From Pseudomonadota bacterium (lineage in GTDB: Bacteria > Pseudomonadota > Alphaproteobacteria > Sneathiellales > Sneathiellaceae): a stretch of DNA of 64,000 nucleotides. This document shows, piece after piece, positions 44,114-52,909 of this stretch. Under the pieces are notes generated by a model that was given only the letters and a program-made list of their open reading frames with translations, did no database searches and was not told the origin of the DNA. The translations under genes and the position numbers were made by a program. The stretch's first letter is position 1; every line of letters starts with the position of its first letter. Location: positions 1-64,000 of the forward strand of contig JANSXH010000008.1 in assembly GCA_024743055.1 (NCBI GenBank), written 5' to 3'.

Positions 44114-44851
44114 TCAGGTCAGGACAATCGGCCCCTGTGCGGTCACGATCAAGGTATGCTCATATTGAGCGCACAACGCGCCATCAATGGTTTTGAGTGT
44201 CCAGCCGTCATTTGCCTTTTTATAGTCCCCACGTCCTGAAGTCAGGAAAGGCTCGATAGTAATGACCTGCCCATCCGCCAACAGGTCGGTATGATTTGGC
44301 ATGAAAAGGTTATGCACTTCGGGCGGCTCATGAATGTGCCGTCCGACCCCATGACCGACCAAGCCGTTAATAATTTCATATCCTTCCTCAATGGCCGTAC
44401 GCTCAACTTCCTTGCCAATGACATTGATCGGCTGACCTGCCTTGACAGCCCGAATGCCGGCCCAAAGGGCATTTCTTGTCGCCCGGCACAAATCGCGGGC
44501 GTCGACCGTGACGTCCCCAACAGGAATGGATCGACCTGAATCCGCCCAGAACCCGTTTTTTTCTGCAGAGACATCTATATTGACCAAGTCACCGTTTTTT
44601 AATCGACGCGGACCGGGAATACCGTGGGCTGCTTCATCGTTCACGCTGATACAGGTAAAGCCAGGAAAGTCATAAGCCAACTTCGGTGCGGACCTGGCTT
44701 TTTCGCTTTCCAAAATTTGGCCAGCTAGCTCGTCAAGCTCCGCCGTCGAAATTCCGACGGCCACAGCATTTTCCAGCTCATCCAGGACCTTTCTGACAAT
44801 TCGACCGATCGTCCTCAATCCCTTTATTTCTGTATTGTTTCTTGCGATCAC
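44114..44851 (-). CDS. map: Methionine aminopeptidase type I
   Basis: Cytosolic metallo-aminopeptidase, 245 aa, slightly shorter than E. coli MAP. All metal ligands are present: Asp in NIDVSAEKNG, Asp in FWADSGRSIPVG, His in GHGVGRHIHEPP, Glu in TIEPFLTS and Glu in AQYEHTLIVT; the substrate His is in EAAHGIPGPRR. I choose the GTG at 44851 (VIARNNTEIKGLR), the usual MAP start, with AGGA 11 bases before it; the open frame goes on to 44956 without MAP similarity. It splits the reb genes into two blocks and is on the opposite strand. It is probably a second MAP beside a housekeeping one, but that copy is not in the window. Confidence 0.9.
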   Translation of the reverse strand: MIARNNTEIKGLRTIGRIVRKVLDELENAVAVGISTAELDELAGQILESEKARSAPKLAYDFPGFTCISVNDEAAHGIPGPRRLKNGDLVNIDVSAEKNGFWADSGRSIPVGDVTVDARDLCRATRNALWAGIRAVKAGQPINVIGKEVERTAIEEGYEIINGLVGHGVGRHIHEPPEVHNLFMPNHTDLLADGQVITIEPFLTSGRGDYKKANDGWTLKTIDGALCAQYEHTLIVTAQGPIVLT

Positions 44852-45065
44852 GCGTGTCGTTTTCCTGATTTTACTTTGATCAAAGCCGATTGCGAATTCT
44901 ATCTCTGCAAATTGCAATAGCTGACCCGACACTATGAGAGTTTTCGCAATGAGCACAAGAATTTCTTATGGCTATGTCACAAATTCTCATTGAGTTGCGT
45001 CTTGACCCTACAGCAGAGGGAAACAGCCCATTCTGCATTTTGCCAGGGAAAGAAGGGTAACAAAG
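44852..45065. promoter_or_regulatory. Divergent promoter of map and second reb block
   Basis: This 214-bp region starts both the map gene (minus) and the five-gene reb block (plus). It includes a bulged hairpin at 44947-44992 and a GAAAGAAGGG ribosome-binding site for Reb3. TCTTGACC near 45000 could be a -35 element but no good -10 follows at 17 bp. Confidence 0.45.
44947..44992 (+). promoter_or_regulatory. Bulged inverted repeat upstream of Reb3
   Basis: CAATGAG (44947-44953) and AATTT (44960-44964) together pair with AAATTCTCATTG (44981-44992), giving 12 base pairs interrupted by a six-base bulge, with a 16-base loop. It lies 74 to 119 bp before the reb3 start and may be an operator or a leader structure. 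Confidence 0.4.
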
Positions 45066-45446
45066 ATGGCCAGCGATACTCCTGTAAACAGTCAAATTAC
45101 CGATGCGGTCACACAGTCAAACCTCACCGTGCTTGGAGGCGCGCCTGCCCAATCCTTGGCAACGGTATATCAGGTAATGGCGCAAACGGTTGGAGCCTCC
45201 ATGCAAAATGCCGTTAGCAATCAGCAGAGTATGAACACCATCGACAACGCTATTGTCAGTCAGGGTATTGCCATGCTGTACAGCATCGATTCATCGGTAG
45301 ATGCAAAGGTTTCAAATGAGATTCTTTCTGGAAATGTAAACGCGGAAATAGTCTCAACTCTACAAGCAATCGTTACAGATTTAAAAAATGCGCAAGCGAA
45401 GGCTTCCAAAGGCTCAAATCCACAGGAAGCTCAAACGACGAATTAA
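45066..45446 (+). CDS. RebB-family R-body protein (Reb3)
   Basis: 126 aa with the full RebB pattern: VNSQITDAVTQSNLTVLGGA, then SLATVYQVMAQTVGASMQN, AVSNQQSMNTIDNAIVSQG and IAMLYSID. The C-terminus has a short Lys/Ala/Gln-rich tail (AKASKGSNPQEAQTTN). These proteins polymerise into the ribbon of the R-body. It leads the second block; the following gene starts 40 bp on after an AAGGAG site. Second residue Ala favours Met removal. Confidence 0.9.
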   Translation: MASDTPVNSQITDAVTQSNLTVLGGAPAQSLATVYQVMAQTVGASMQNAVSNQQSMNTIDNAIVSQGIAMLYSIDSSVDAKVSNEILSGNVNAEIVSTLQAIVTDLKNAQAKASKGSNPQEAQTTN

Positions 45447-45486
45447 GTGCGAAGTCTAATAACCTATCACCTTAAGGAGAAAAAAT

Positions 45487-45807
45487 ATGCCAGGAGATAC
45501 ACCCGTCAATTCGCAAATCACGGACTCGATTACTCAGTCCAATGTCGGAGTCCTCGGAGATGCCCCATCGATCGCTATGGCCAATGCCTATCAGGTCCTT
45601 GCCCAGGCTGTCGGAGCAAGCATGCAGAATGCTGTCGCCAATCAGCAAGGGGCCAACAGTATAGATCTCGCGGTTACAACACAGGGAACCAATATCCTCT
45701 ATGCCATGTCTACTGCCGCAGATGCGAAAGCTACCTCGGAAGTCCTCGCAGGAAATCCTGTCGCGGAAGCCTTGCTATCTCTTCAGGCAGCCGCCAAAGC
45801 AATCTGA
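45487..45807 (+). CDS. RebB-family R-body protein (Reb4)
   Basis: 106 aa, the shortest and most typical RebB. It shows VNSQITDSITQSNVGVLGDA, then AMANAYQVLAQAVGASMQN, AVANQQGANSIDLAVTTQG, NILYAM and a C-terminal helix EVLAGNPVAEALLSLQAAAK. An AAGGAG site precedes the ATG by six bases. A 17-base stretch (45628-45644) is identical to one in Reb6 (46485-46501), so the genes are recent enough duplicates to keep DNA identity in the core. Probably a main ribbon subunit. Confidence 0.92.
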   Translation: MPGDTPVNSQITDSITQSNVGVLGDAPSIAMANAYQVLAQAVGASMQNAVANQQGANSIDLAVTTQGTNILYAMSTAADAKATSEVLAGNPVAEALLSLQAAAKAI

Positions 45808-45848
45808 TCAACAAGAACTGACTTAACCCCTCATTAAAGGAGTGAATA

Positions 45849-46208
45849 ATGGCCGAAAATACGTGGATGAACAGCCAAATTACCGACGCTGTCACCCAGA
45901 CAAATGTCAAGGTCCTGGGCGATGCGCCCGCAGAATCCATGGGCATGCTATATCAGATGATGGCCCAATCGACGGGTATGTCGATGCAGAACATGGTTGC
46001 AAACCAACAGCATAAAAACTCAATCGATTCCGCAGTTGTCACAGGCGCCGTGAGCTTGCTCTATACCCTTGACACAGCCACTGAAGGCAAAGCCACACAA
46101 GAGGTTTTAAGTGGAAATCCTGTTGCAGAAACCATGGCGGCACTTAAAGGTACTTTGGCAGGCTTCCAGGGGGCAAACAATTCCCCCAAATTCGGTGGCG
46201 GCACCTAA
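45849..46208 (+). CDS. RebB-family R-body protein (Reb5)
   Basis: 119 aa. Core: MNSQITDAVTQTNVKVLGDA, SMGMLYQMMAQSTGMSMQN, MVANQQHKNSIDSAVVTG and SLLYTLDTATEG. It is notably Met-rich in the core (eight Met in about 35 residues). The C-terminus ends in a Gly-rich tail (FQGANNSPKFGGGT). An AAAGGAG site lies seven bases before the ATG. The next gene is 117 bp away, separated by a 12-bp hairpin, so Reb3-5 may be expressed at a different level from Reb6-7. Confidence 0.92.
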   Translation: MAENTWMNSQITDAVTQTNVKVLGDAPAESMGMLYQMMAQSTGMSMQNMVANQQHKNSIDSAVVTGAVSLLYTLDTATEGKATQEVLSGNPVAETMAALKGTLAGFQGANNSPKFGGGT

Positions 46209-46248
46209 ACAATCTATAAATCGGAAACGGTAACTCATATACGGAATC

Positions 46249-46295
46249 TCGAAAATTGCGGGCAACATCCTTTATAAAACTCTCGCAATTTTCGA
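46249..46295 (+). repeat. 12-bp intercistronic hairpin between Reb5 and Reb6
   Basis: TCGAAAATTGCG (46249-46260) is perfectly complementary to CGCAATTTTCGA (46284-46295), with a 23-base loop. No T-run follows, so it is not a standard terminator; an mRNA-stability or processing element that sets the ratio of the proteins on each side is more likely, or a protein-binding operator. Confidence 0.6.
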
Positions 46296-46325
46296 ATCCG
46301 ATCCTCGGCAGAATAGGAAAAATCA

Positions 46326-46703
46326 ATGACTGGAACGCAAAAACCGGGACAAGTGAGGTCTGTGAATAGCCAGATTACAGATGCAATTTCACAGACCAAT
46401 ACGCTCGCTCTTGGATTGGCACCGGCCCAATCCATTGGAACCCTATATCAAACCACAGCCCAGGCCGTCGGTGCATCAATACAAAATGCTGTCGCCAATC
46501 AACAAAATCTTCAGAGCCTCAATATGGCTGCGCTTACTCAAAATCTACAAGCTATCCTACGAAACACGTTAGCGAACCAGCATTTGAGCCCTGCCCACAT
46601 GAAACATCTGACATCGGGTCATATAAACCCTGCTTCGAAGAATACACACCTTCACCAAGCAGTCGCCGGGACAGGAAATTCCCTTTCAACTGCACATAAG
46701 TAG
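46326..46703 (+). CDS. RebB-family protein with His-rich C-terminal tail (Reb6)
   Basis: 125 aa. The N-terminal half is RebB-like (VNSQITDAISQTNTLALGLA, SIGTLYQTTAQAVGASIQN, AVANQQNLQSLN). From about residue 83 it leaves the family pattern for a tail with seven His in about 45 residues (HLSPAHMKHL, SGHINP, THLHQAV, STAHK), in place of the usual LYS-I-D helix. RebB C-termini normally are not His-rich. This could make the protein's charge depend on pH in the range where R-bodies extend. It starts with a short extra N-terminal segment (TGTQKPGQVRS). Confidence 0.85.
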   Translation: MTGTQKPGQVRSVNSQITDAISQTNTLALGLAPAQSIGTLYQTTAQAVGASIQNAVANQQNLQSLNMAALTQNLQAILRNTLANQHLSPAHMKHLTSGHINPASKNTHLHQAVAGTGNSLSTAHK

Positions 46704-46761
46704 TGATCATTCAGGAGCAAGATATGGAACGCTCAAACGTCAATAAGGGAGACACTTGGTA

Positions 46762-47088
46762 ATGTCTGATTCTTTCGTAAATAGCCAAATTACCGGATCT
46801 GTAGCTCAAACGAGTTTAAGTGTCATTGGAGAGGCTCCAAGCGAAGCGATGGCCATTCTTTATCAGCAAATGGCTCACAGTATTGGATTAGCCTTGCAGA
46901 ATGTTATTGCTCAGCAACAACACAGCTATTCCATCCATAACGCTGTCACCATAGCTGCTTCTAAACATTTACTGACAAGTGATCCCGCTGCGGCAGCAAA
47001 GGCTTCTCAGGAACTGATTGCTGGCAGTGCTATTCCAGAAAATCTTGCGGCTCTTCAGGCCGTTGTGAACGATATTGGAAAAAAATAG
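46762..47088 (+). CDS. RebB-family R-body protein (Reb7)
   Basis: 108 aa from the ATG at 46762; a TTG two codons upstream is in frame but less likely, as AAGGGAGA lies about ten bases before the ATG. Core: VNSQITGSVAQTSLSVIGEA, AMAILYQQMAHSIGLALQN, VIAQQQHSYSIHNAV. It ends with a helix (ENLAALQAVVNDIGKK) and has no tail. It is more divergent than Reb3-5 in the QNAxANQQ block (QNVIAQQQ). Last reb gene in the block. Confidence 0.88.
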   Translation: MSDSFVNSQITGSVAQTSLSVIGEAPSEAMAILYQQMAHSIGLALQNVIAQQQHSYSIHNAVTIAASKHLLTSDPAAAAKASQELIAGSAIPENLAALQAVVNDIGKK

Positions 47089-47193
47089 CTTCCTGGTTCC
47101 TCACAAAGGTCAGATTTGGGCAACCTCGAAAATGCTGAAAGAGATGGGGCAAAATGATGGCTCTTTAACCCAATAACCAGAGGCGAATTGTCA

Positions 47194-47460
47194 ATGGCAC
47201 GGAATATATTTTCGCAAGATCATATTAAGGTGGTCCTTAAGGAAATGGCCGATGGCCTCTCACTGGAAGAAACAATGAAGAAATACAAGGTCTCCAAAGC
47301 GACTTTGTATAGATGGAAGAAACAAGCACAGAAACAGGACGACAATGAAATGAACCGGTTGAAAAAGGTCGATGAAGAAAATGCTAAACTTAAGCATTTA
47401 CTGGCCGAGGCGGCGCTAGAGATCCAAGCGCTGAAAGAGCGATTGAAAGACTATCTCTGA
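47194..47460 (+). CDS. IS3-OrfA-like HTH/leucine-zipper protein, solitary
   Basis: 88 aa from the ATG at 47194. The N-terminal HTH (DHIKVVLKEMADGLSLEE, KYKVSKATLYRWKKQAQ) and C-terminal zipper (RLKKVDEENAKLKHLLAEAA) match OrfA of IS3/IS407-group transposases, including length. No OrfB frame or terminal inverted repeats follow; recQ begins 72 bp on. It is either an IS remnant or a recruited DNA-binding protein, perhaps a regulator of the reb genes, given that it is intact and directly downstream of Reb7 with 105 bp between. Confidence 0.75.
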   Translation: MARNIFSQDHIKVVLKEMADGLSLEETMKKYKVSKATLYRWKKQAQKQDDNEMNRLKKVDEENAKLKHLLAEAALEIQALKERLKDYL

Positions 47461-47532
47461 TATTCTGCAGAAAAACTCTCGCCGACGGATTTGAAGCATT
47501 GATTGTCAGCCGACTGCCTGTATAAAAGTGGT

Positions 47533-49338
47533 ATGTCGCTTGATCCAGTAAATATTTTAACGCGTGTTTTTGGTTACCCCGCTTTTCGCGATCAGCAAGA
47601 AGATATTGTCGCTCATATCCTGTCGAAACAGGATGCTCTGGTACTTATGCCGACGGGCGGCGGAAAATCCTTATGTTATCAGGTACCAGCCCTTTGCTTG
47701 GACGGCGTGACAGTCGTAATTTCTCCCTTGATCGCTTTGATGCAAAATCAGGTGGAGGCCCTGCAACAGTTGGGAATTGCGGCGGTGGCTCTCAATTCGT
47801 CCATTCCCTGGGAAGAACAAACTCAAATCCGTCAGGACGTGCTGGACCAAAAGATCAAACTTCTCTATGTAGCGCCGGAGCGATTGTTTTCTGCTGGCTT
47901 TCTGGACCTACTCGAGCGTAGCAATCCGGCTTTGTTTGCCATTGATGAAGCCCATTGTGTCTCCCAATGGGGGCATGATTTCAGGCCTGAATATCTCAAT
48001 CTAAGCACCCTCAAGGATCGCTTTCCTAACACACCCCGGCTCGCTCTTACCGCTACAGCGGATGCCCCAACAGAAAAAGACATTATTGAGCGACTTGGTC
48101 TGTCTTATGGTCGTATTTTCCGGTCGGGCTTCGATCGCCCGAATATTTGCTATCGGCTTGTTGATAAAACGGGTGGCGTCCAGCAACTGCTCGAATTTCT
48201 CTCATCAGAGCATGCAAGGGATGCAGGGATCGTCTATTGCATGTCGCGCAAAAAAGTTGAACAGGTGGCTGAGAAGATCGCAGCCACAGGGCGTATCGCG
48301 CTACCCTATCATGCCGGTCTGAATGCGGAACTTCGGCAGCAGACCCAGTCCCGCTTTCTAAAGGAAGATGGCGTTATCATTGTCGCCACTATTGCGTTTG
48401 GCATGGGGATCGACAAACCGGATGTGCGATTTGTCGCCCATCTCGATCTTCCGAAAAATATGGAATCCTATTATCAGGAAACCGGCCGTGCCGGTCGCGA
48501 CGGTTTGCCGGCAACGGCCTGGCTGGCCTTCGGCATGCAGGATGTCGCCAAGCTGAAAATGCTGATGCATAACCCGGACAAGGATTTGCAAAAACGCAAA
48601 ACCGACCATGGAAAATTGGAAGTTTTTTTGCAATTTTGCGAAAGTGCCCTTTGCCGCCGTCACCTGATCTTGAAATATTTCGGTGAAGATCCCCCTGAAA
48701 CATGTGGCAACTGTGATAACTGCCTCACCCCAGCAACATTGTTTGATGCCAGCAAGGCGGCTCAAATGGCATTTTCCTGTATTTACCGCACTGGAGAAAT
48801 GTTCGGCGCTGGACATGTCATCGACGTGCTGATGGGGGCCGAAACTGATAAAATTGAAAAGTTCGGCCATGACAATCTCAAAACCTATGGCATGGGGTCA
48901 GATTACTCACGCAAGGAATGGCAATCCCTCCTCCGTCAGCTTCTTGCTTTGGGTATGCTGGATGTGGATAGTGAAGGCTATGGCGGGTTATCCTTGACAG
49001 AAAAATGCCGCCCCGTATTGAAGGGTGAAGCGACCTTGGAGCTGAAGAAGCCCATCAAAATTCAGAAAGTTCGAAAGTCCAGACGTGCGTTACCAACCGT
49101 CTTTTCGAGCCCCGAGGAAGAAGCGTTATTTGATTTATTGAAGTCAGTTCGCCTGGACCTGGCTAAGGCGCAGAACGTGCCGCCTTACGTGATTTTCCAC
49201 GATCGCACCCTTGTGGAGATGGCCCAGCTCAAACCCCAGACACTTACTGCTTTTTCTGAACTTTCAGGTGTCGGCGCCAGCAAAAAAGAAAAATACGGTC
49301 CTCAGTTTTTGTCGGCTCTTTCAGAGGCTCAGCCCTGA
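47533..49338 (+). CDS. recQ: ATP-dependent DNA helicase RecQ
   Basis: RecQ helicase, 601 aa from the ATG at 47533. Motif I is [12 protein letters not shown], the DExH box [16 protein letters not shown], motif [15 protein letters not shown]. The RQC zinc site is [19 protein letters not shown] with CDNC, and a C-terminal HRDC domain ends in [15 protein letters not shown]. It unwinds DNA during recombinational repair. Its 3' end overlaps that of the converging TetR gene by 18 bp. It is unlikely to be functionally linked to the reb genes. Confidence 0.95.
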   Translation: MSLDPVNILTRVFGYPAFRDQQEDIVAHILSKQDALVLMPTGGGKSLCYQVPALCLDGVTVVISPLIALMQNQVEALQQLGIAAVALNSSIPWEEQTQIRQDVLDQKIKLLYVAPERLFSAGFLDLLERSNPALFAIDEAHCVSQWGHDFRPEYLNLSTLKDRFPNTPRLALTATADAPTEKDIIERLGLSYGRIFRSGFDRPNICYRLVDKTGGVQQLLEFLSSEHARDAGIVYCMSRKKVEQVAEKIAATGRIALPYHAGLNAELRQQTQSRFLKEDGVIIVATIAFGMGIDKPDVRFVAHLDLPKNMESYYQETGRAGRDGLPATAWLAFGMQDVAKLKMLMHNPDKDLQKRKTDHGKLEVFLQFCESALCRRHLILKYFGEDPPETCGNCDNCLTPATLFDASKAAQMAFSCIYRTGEMFGAGHVIDVLMGAETDKIEKFGHDNLKTYGMGSDYSRKEWQSLLRQLLALGMLDVDSEGYGGLSLTEKCRPVLKGEATLELKKPIKIQKVRKSRRALPTVFSSPEEEALFDLLKSVRLDLAKAQNVPPYVIFHDRTLVEMAQLKPQTLTAFSELSGVGASKKEKYGPQFLSALSEAQP

Positions 49339-49998
49339 CGACCTATTTTGATGTTTGTATCCATACAGCAGAGCTGTCAGAGACACACGAATACTCTCTT
49401 TGAAGTCCACGCGAAACGGCGCCATCTCTGGACGTTCCAGCACCTCTTTTAAGACAGGTGCCGGATTGGACATCTGACCCCATCCGACGACCAGACAATG
49501 GATATTGAGAAGCAAGGAGACACCATGGCCCGGCTGCAAAAACTGGAGGGCATTCTCTACCAGACTGCCCGTATATAAAGTACGACGTCCCAAATTCTGT
49601 TTGAAATTTAAGGCAGCCTCATAAGTGACATTATTCTCGAGCACCAGATGCAACAGGGTCAGTAGCCGAACGAGTGAGTCCCTTCCTTCCATACTGACCA
49701 GAAGTAGATTGATAAATTCATCGATATCACTGGGTCCGTTTTCCAGGAGCTGACGATCTACTAGATCAAGCCAGGTCTCAATCTCATCCGAGGTCAGGCT
49801 GAGGAATATCTCCTCCTTACTATTGAAATAGAGATATACTGTACCCTTCGCAAGGCCAGACCGTTTCGCGATCATAGCCATGCTTGTATCCCAAAAACCG
49901 GTTTCGGAAAAGACCGCCCGGGCGCCAATTAGTATGGCATCCCTTTTTGCCTCTTTCTGGGTTTCATTTGTCGCGCGCCGTGCGATTAAACCACTCAT
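49321..49998 (-). CDS. TetR family transcriptional regulator
   Basis: TetR-type repressor, 225 aa. The N-terminal HTH reads [21 protein letters not shown] then [20 protein letters not shown]. The C-terminal ligand domain is specific to this gene. It is divergent from the iorAB-type genes; a perfect 7-3-7 palindrome (50140-50156) of TetR style lies on the enzyme's -10 region, so it should repress that operon. The inducer is probably an aldehyde or N-heterocycle related to the enzyme substrate. Its stop region overlaps recQ on the other strand. Confidence 0.9.
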   Translation of the reverse strand: MSGLIARRATNETQKEAKRDAILIGARAVFSETGFWDTSMAMIAKRSGLAKGTVYLYFNSKEEIFLSLTSDEIETWLDLVDRQLLENGPSDIDEFINLLLVSMEGRDSLVRLLTLLHLVLENNVTYEAALNFKQNLGRRTLYTGSLVENALQFLQPGHGVSLLLNIHCLVVGWGQMSNPAPVLKEVLERPEMAPFRVDFKESIRVSLTALLYGYKHQNRSSGLSL

Positions 49999-50110
49999 AC
50001 TGACCTTTGTTCAATAAATTAAGGATCGAAGATATTTCTTACTATCCTTTGTACACCAACAAAAGTAAACGGTTTGTAGTCCGTATCACCTTTTTTGTCT
50101 GTCCTAATAT

Positions 50111-50156
50111 TTGACATAAACCCCAAAAAATATCAATATAATGACCAACGGTCATT
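50111..50156 (+). promoter_or_regulatory. Promoter and TetR operator of the iorAB-type operon
   Basis: A -10 TATAAT at 50137-50142 follows TTGACA at 50111-50116 with a 20-bp spacer, longer than the ideal 17. The perfect inverted repeat AATGACC-AAC-GGTCATT at 50140-50156 overlaps the -10 and matches the TGACC...GGTCA layout frequent in TetR-family operators. Binding would block RNA polymerase. Confidence 0.7.
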
Positions 50157-50183
50157 TAATGAATTCTATTATGGGACGATATA

Positions 50184-50642
50184 ATGTTGGATCTTGAGAT
50201 CAACGGCAAGCCCTATCAGGTTGACGTAGAAGAAGACACACCGTTGCTTTGGGTGTTGCGCGATACAGTCGGACTTAAGGGAACTAAATTCGGTTGCGGA
50301 GTTTCTGCTTGTGGTGCCTGCACAATCCATATGGATGGCGAACCCATCCGGTCCTGTACCTACCCCGTCGCCGATGCTGTCGGCACGAAGATCACGACCA
50401 TCGAAGGTCTGGCAACAGATGCCCTCTCCAATGTCCAACAGGCATGGATTGATGAACAAGTCCCCCAATGCGGCTATTGCCAGTCAGGCATGATCATGGC
50501 TGTGTCTGCCATGCTTTCGGAAAATCCAGAACCGACGGATGAAGACATTGATGACACCATCACCAATATTTGTCGCTGCGGTACCTATCCGCGCATTCGC
50601 AAAGCCATCCACAAGGCCGCAAAGATGCAGGGAGGCTCCTAG
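50184..50642 (+). CDS. iorA: Isoquinoline 1-oxidoreductase-type [2Fe-2S] subunit
   Basis: Small subunit of a xanthine-oxidase-family molybdenum hydroxylase, 152 aa. The plant-type [2Fe-2S] site is [15 protein letters not shown] near residue 42 with a further Cys in PIRSCTYPV; the second cluster lies in [10 protein letters not shown] and CRCGTYPRI. It passes electrons from the molybdenum site to an acceptor. Its stop is two bases before the start of the large subunit gene. Gene symbol is by similarity; the substrate may be an aldehyde rather than isoquinoline. Confidence 0.85.
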   Translation: MLDLEINGKPYQVDVEEDTPLLWVLRDTVGLKGTKFGCGVSACGACTIHMDGEPIRSCTYPVADAVGTKITTIEGLATDALSNVQQAWIDEQVPQCGYCQSGMIMAVSAMLSENPEPTDEDIDDTITNICRCGTYPRIRKAIHKAAKMQGGS

Positions 50643-50644
50643 TC

Positions 50645-52909
50645 ATGGCAAAACTGAAACTCACAAGACGCAAGTTTCTGGTTGCCGGTGCAATCGTCGG
50701 CGGCGGCCTCGCTGTTGGATATGGTGTTCTTTCAGGTGAGCCCGACGAGGCCGCCTTCTCGGCCACGGCAGATGACGGTGAGATCGCCCTCAACGCGTGG
50801 ATCAAGATCAACAAGGACGGTATCGTCACTGTTGCCATACCGCGGCAGGAAATGGGACAAGGTGTCCTGACGGCCCTCGCCATGCTTGTCGCGGAAGAAC
50901 TGGATGCGGATTTTGATAGCATTCAGGTGGAGCAGGCACCAATTGCCGATGTCTATGCAAACGCGGTTTTGTTAAAGGATGCCCTTCCCTTTTCCGATAG
51001 CTATCATGAAGGTGAAGATTCTATAGGGTCCTGGGGTATGGGTAAGGCTGCGGCAATGCTTGGTGTCCAGGCGACCGGCGGCAGCACAAGTGTACGTGAT
51101 GCCTGGGGACCCATGAGGCAAGCCGGTGCGACTGCTCGGAGTTTGCTGGTTAACGCGGCCGCCCGCACATGGAATGTGCCGGTGGAGGAATGTTCGGTCA
51201 AGAACGGTGTCGTTACCCATAGTGGAAGCAACAAAAATGGCAACTTCGGAGAGTTTGTCGTTAAAGCGGCGTCAGAAGCTGTGACTCTTGATCATAGTCT
51301 CAAGGACCCAAAAGACTATTCCTTGATCGGTAAGTCCCAGAAACGCCTCGACATTCCAGAAAAAGTCACAGGACAGGCTGTCTTTGGGGTAGATGTCGAC
51401 GTCCCAGACATGGTTCATGCGGCTGTCAGCCTTTGCCCTGTATTTGGTGGAACTTTAGCTTCTTATGATGACGGTGAAGCTAAAGACATGCCTGGCGTCC
51501 TCAAAGTTATACCATTTGAGACGGGCGTTGCAGTTATTGCTGATAGTTTCTGGCGTGCAAAAACCGCAGTTGAGGCAATTTCCATGACTTTCAATGAAGG
51601 CGACGGCAGAAGCCTCTCCTCAGACGGTATCTTGCAAACCCTCGAAGAAAATCTGAGCAGTGAGGATGGACGAACTTATTCCGAAGAAGGTGATGCTGAA
51701 GCAGCCTTGACTCAGGCAACAGACAAGACCGAAGCCGTCTACAAAGTTCCCTATCTCGCCCATGCCTGTATGGAGCCCATGAATTGTACCGCTAAAGTCA
51801 CGGAAGACGGCGTCGAGATCTGGATGCCCAATCAGGCCCCAACCCTCATAAAATGGTTCGCCGAAAAAATGGCCGATGTGCCAGCGGAGAATGTCAAGGT
51901 CCATACAACTCTTCTCGGCGGCGGATTTGGCCGTCGCGCGGAAATTGATTTGGTAGTCATGGCGGTGACCATCGCCAAGGAAATGAAGAACCGCCCGGTC
52001 AAACTGATCTGGACCCGTGAAAACGATATTCAGCATGACATGTATCGTCCAGCCGCTGTCTCGCGTTTTCAAGCTGCGCTCGGCTCAGATGGGACTATCG
52101 AAAGCTGGTCAAATCGCATTGTCGGTCAATCTGTATCCGGATCCTTCACCGCTCGATTGCTTCCCTGGGCTACCATGGATGCCCCTGACAACACGACATC
52201 AGAGGGAGCGGCAGACATTCCTTACAGTTTCCCCAACCGCCTAGTCGATCATGTACCCGTCAAATTTGCGGTCCCTGTTGGATTTTGGCGCAGTGTCGGT
52301 CATTCCTATAACGGCTTCTTCACCGAGTGTTTTATGGATGAAATGGCCCACAAGGCGGGTAAAGACCCTATTGATTTCCGGCTCTCCCATTTGTCTGAAA
52401 GAAAAGACTTTACCGACGTACTGAAAAAAGTGGCGGAGGTAAGTAACTGGTCTACGCCTCTGGAGGCCGGGCGTGGACGGGGAGTTGCCCTGCATGAATC
52501 TTTCGGCTCTATCGTCGCTCAAGTCGCTGAAGTTACAATTTCTAACGATAAAGACATATCCGTCGACAAGATCTATTGTGTGATCGATACCGGCACTGTG
52601 GTCAATCCAGACACAATTGTCGCCCAAATGGAAAGCGGGATCATCTTCGGGCTCACCGCTGCCCTCTATGGGGACATCACAATAGAAGACGGCCAAGTCG
52701 TCAATAGCAATTTCCCTGATTATGATATGATCAAGCTGGCAACTACTCCAGAGATCGAGACCCATCTTGTCCCGAGCGGCCGGCGGATCGGTGGCGTCGG
52801 AGAACCTGGCACGCCGCCGATTGCACCAGCCGTTGCCAATGCCGTTTTTGCCGCGACCGGGGAGCGCATCCGGGAACTGCCACTCGCTAAGCACGGCTAT
52901 ATTGGCTAA
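50645..52909 (+). CDS. iorB: Molybdenum hydroxylase large subunit, IorB type
   Basis: Molybdopterin-binding catalytic subunit, 754 aa from the ATG at 50645, two bases after the small-subunit stop. A twin-arginine signal is clear ([21 protein letters not shown]), so the complex is exported folded to the periplasm, the small subunit hitch-hiking. The Moco region has [11 protein letters not shown] and the catalytic Glu is in [10 protein letters not shown]. It belongs to the IorB/aldehyde dehydrogenase group that hydroxylates N-heterocycles or aldehydes. Neither a cytochrome c subunit nor an XdhC-type chaperone gene is adjacent. Confidence 0.88.
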   Translation: MAKLKLTRRKFLVAGAIVGGGLAVGYGVLSGEPDEAAFSATADDGEIALNAWIKINKDGIVTVAIPRQEMGQGVLTALAMLVAEELDADFDSIQVEQAPIADVYANAVLLKDALPFSDSYHEGEDSIGSWGMGKAAAMLGVQATGGSTSVRDAWGPMRQAGATARSLLVNAAARTWNVPVEECSVKNGVVTHSGSNKNGNFGEFVVKAASEAVTLDHSLKDPKDYSLIGKSQKRLDIPEKVTGQAVFGVDVDVPDMVHAAVSLCPVFGGTLASYDDGEAKDMPGVLKVIPFETGVAVIADSFWRAKTAVEAISMTFNEGDGRSLSSDGILQTLEENLSSEDGRTYSEEGDAEAALTQATDKTEAVYKVPYLAHACMEPMNCTAKVTEDGVEIWMPNQAPTLIKWFAEKMADVPAENVKVHTTLLGGGFGRRAEIDLVVMAVTIAKEMKNRPVKLIWTRENDIQHDMYRPAAVSRFQAALGSDGTIESWSNRIVGQSVSGSFTARLLPWATMDAPDNTTSEGAADIPYSFPNRLVDHVPVKFAVPVGFWRSVGHSYNGFFTECFMDEMAHKAGKDPIDFRLSHLSERKDFTDVLKKVAEVSNWSTPLEAGRGRGVALHESFGSIVAQVAEVTISNDKDISVDKIYCVIDTGTVVNPDTIVAQMESGIIFGLTAALYGDITIEDGQVVNSNFPDYDMIKLATTPEIETHLVPSGRRIGGVGEPGTPPIAPAVANAVFAATGERIRELPLAKHGYIG

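Noticed and set aside
44852..44956. Longer methionine aminopeptidase with 35 extra N-terminal residues
   Set aside because: The extra part has no MAP similarity and the GTG at 44851 begins the standard MAP sequence.
47194..47460. Complete IS3-family insertion sequence
   Set aside because: Only an OrfA-like gene is present; no OrfB frame, no terminal inverted repeats and no target duplication were seen.
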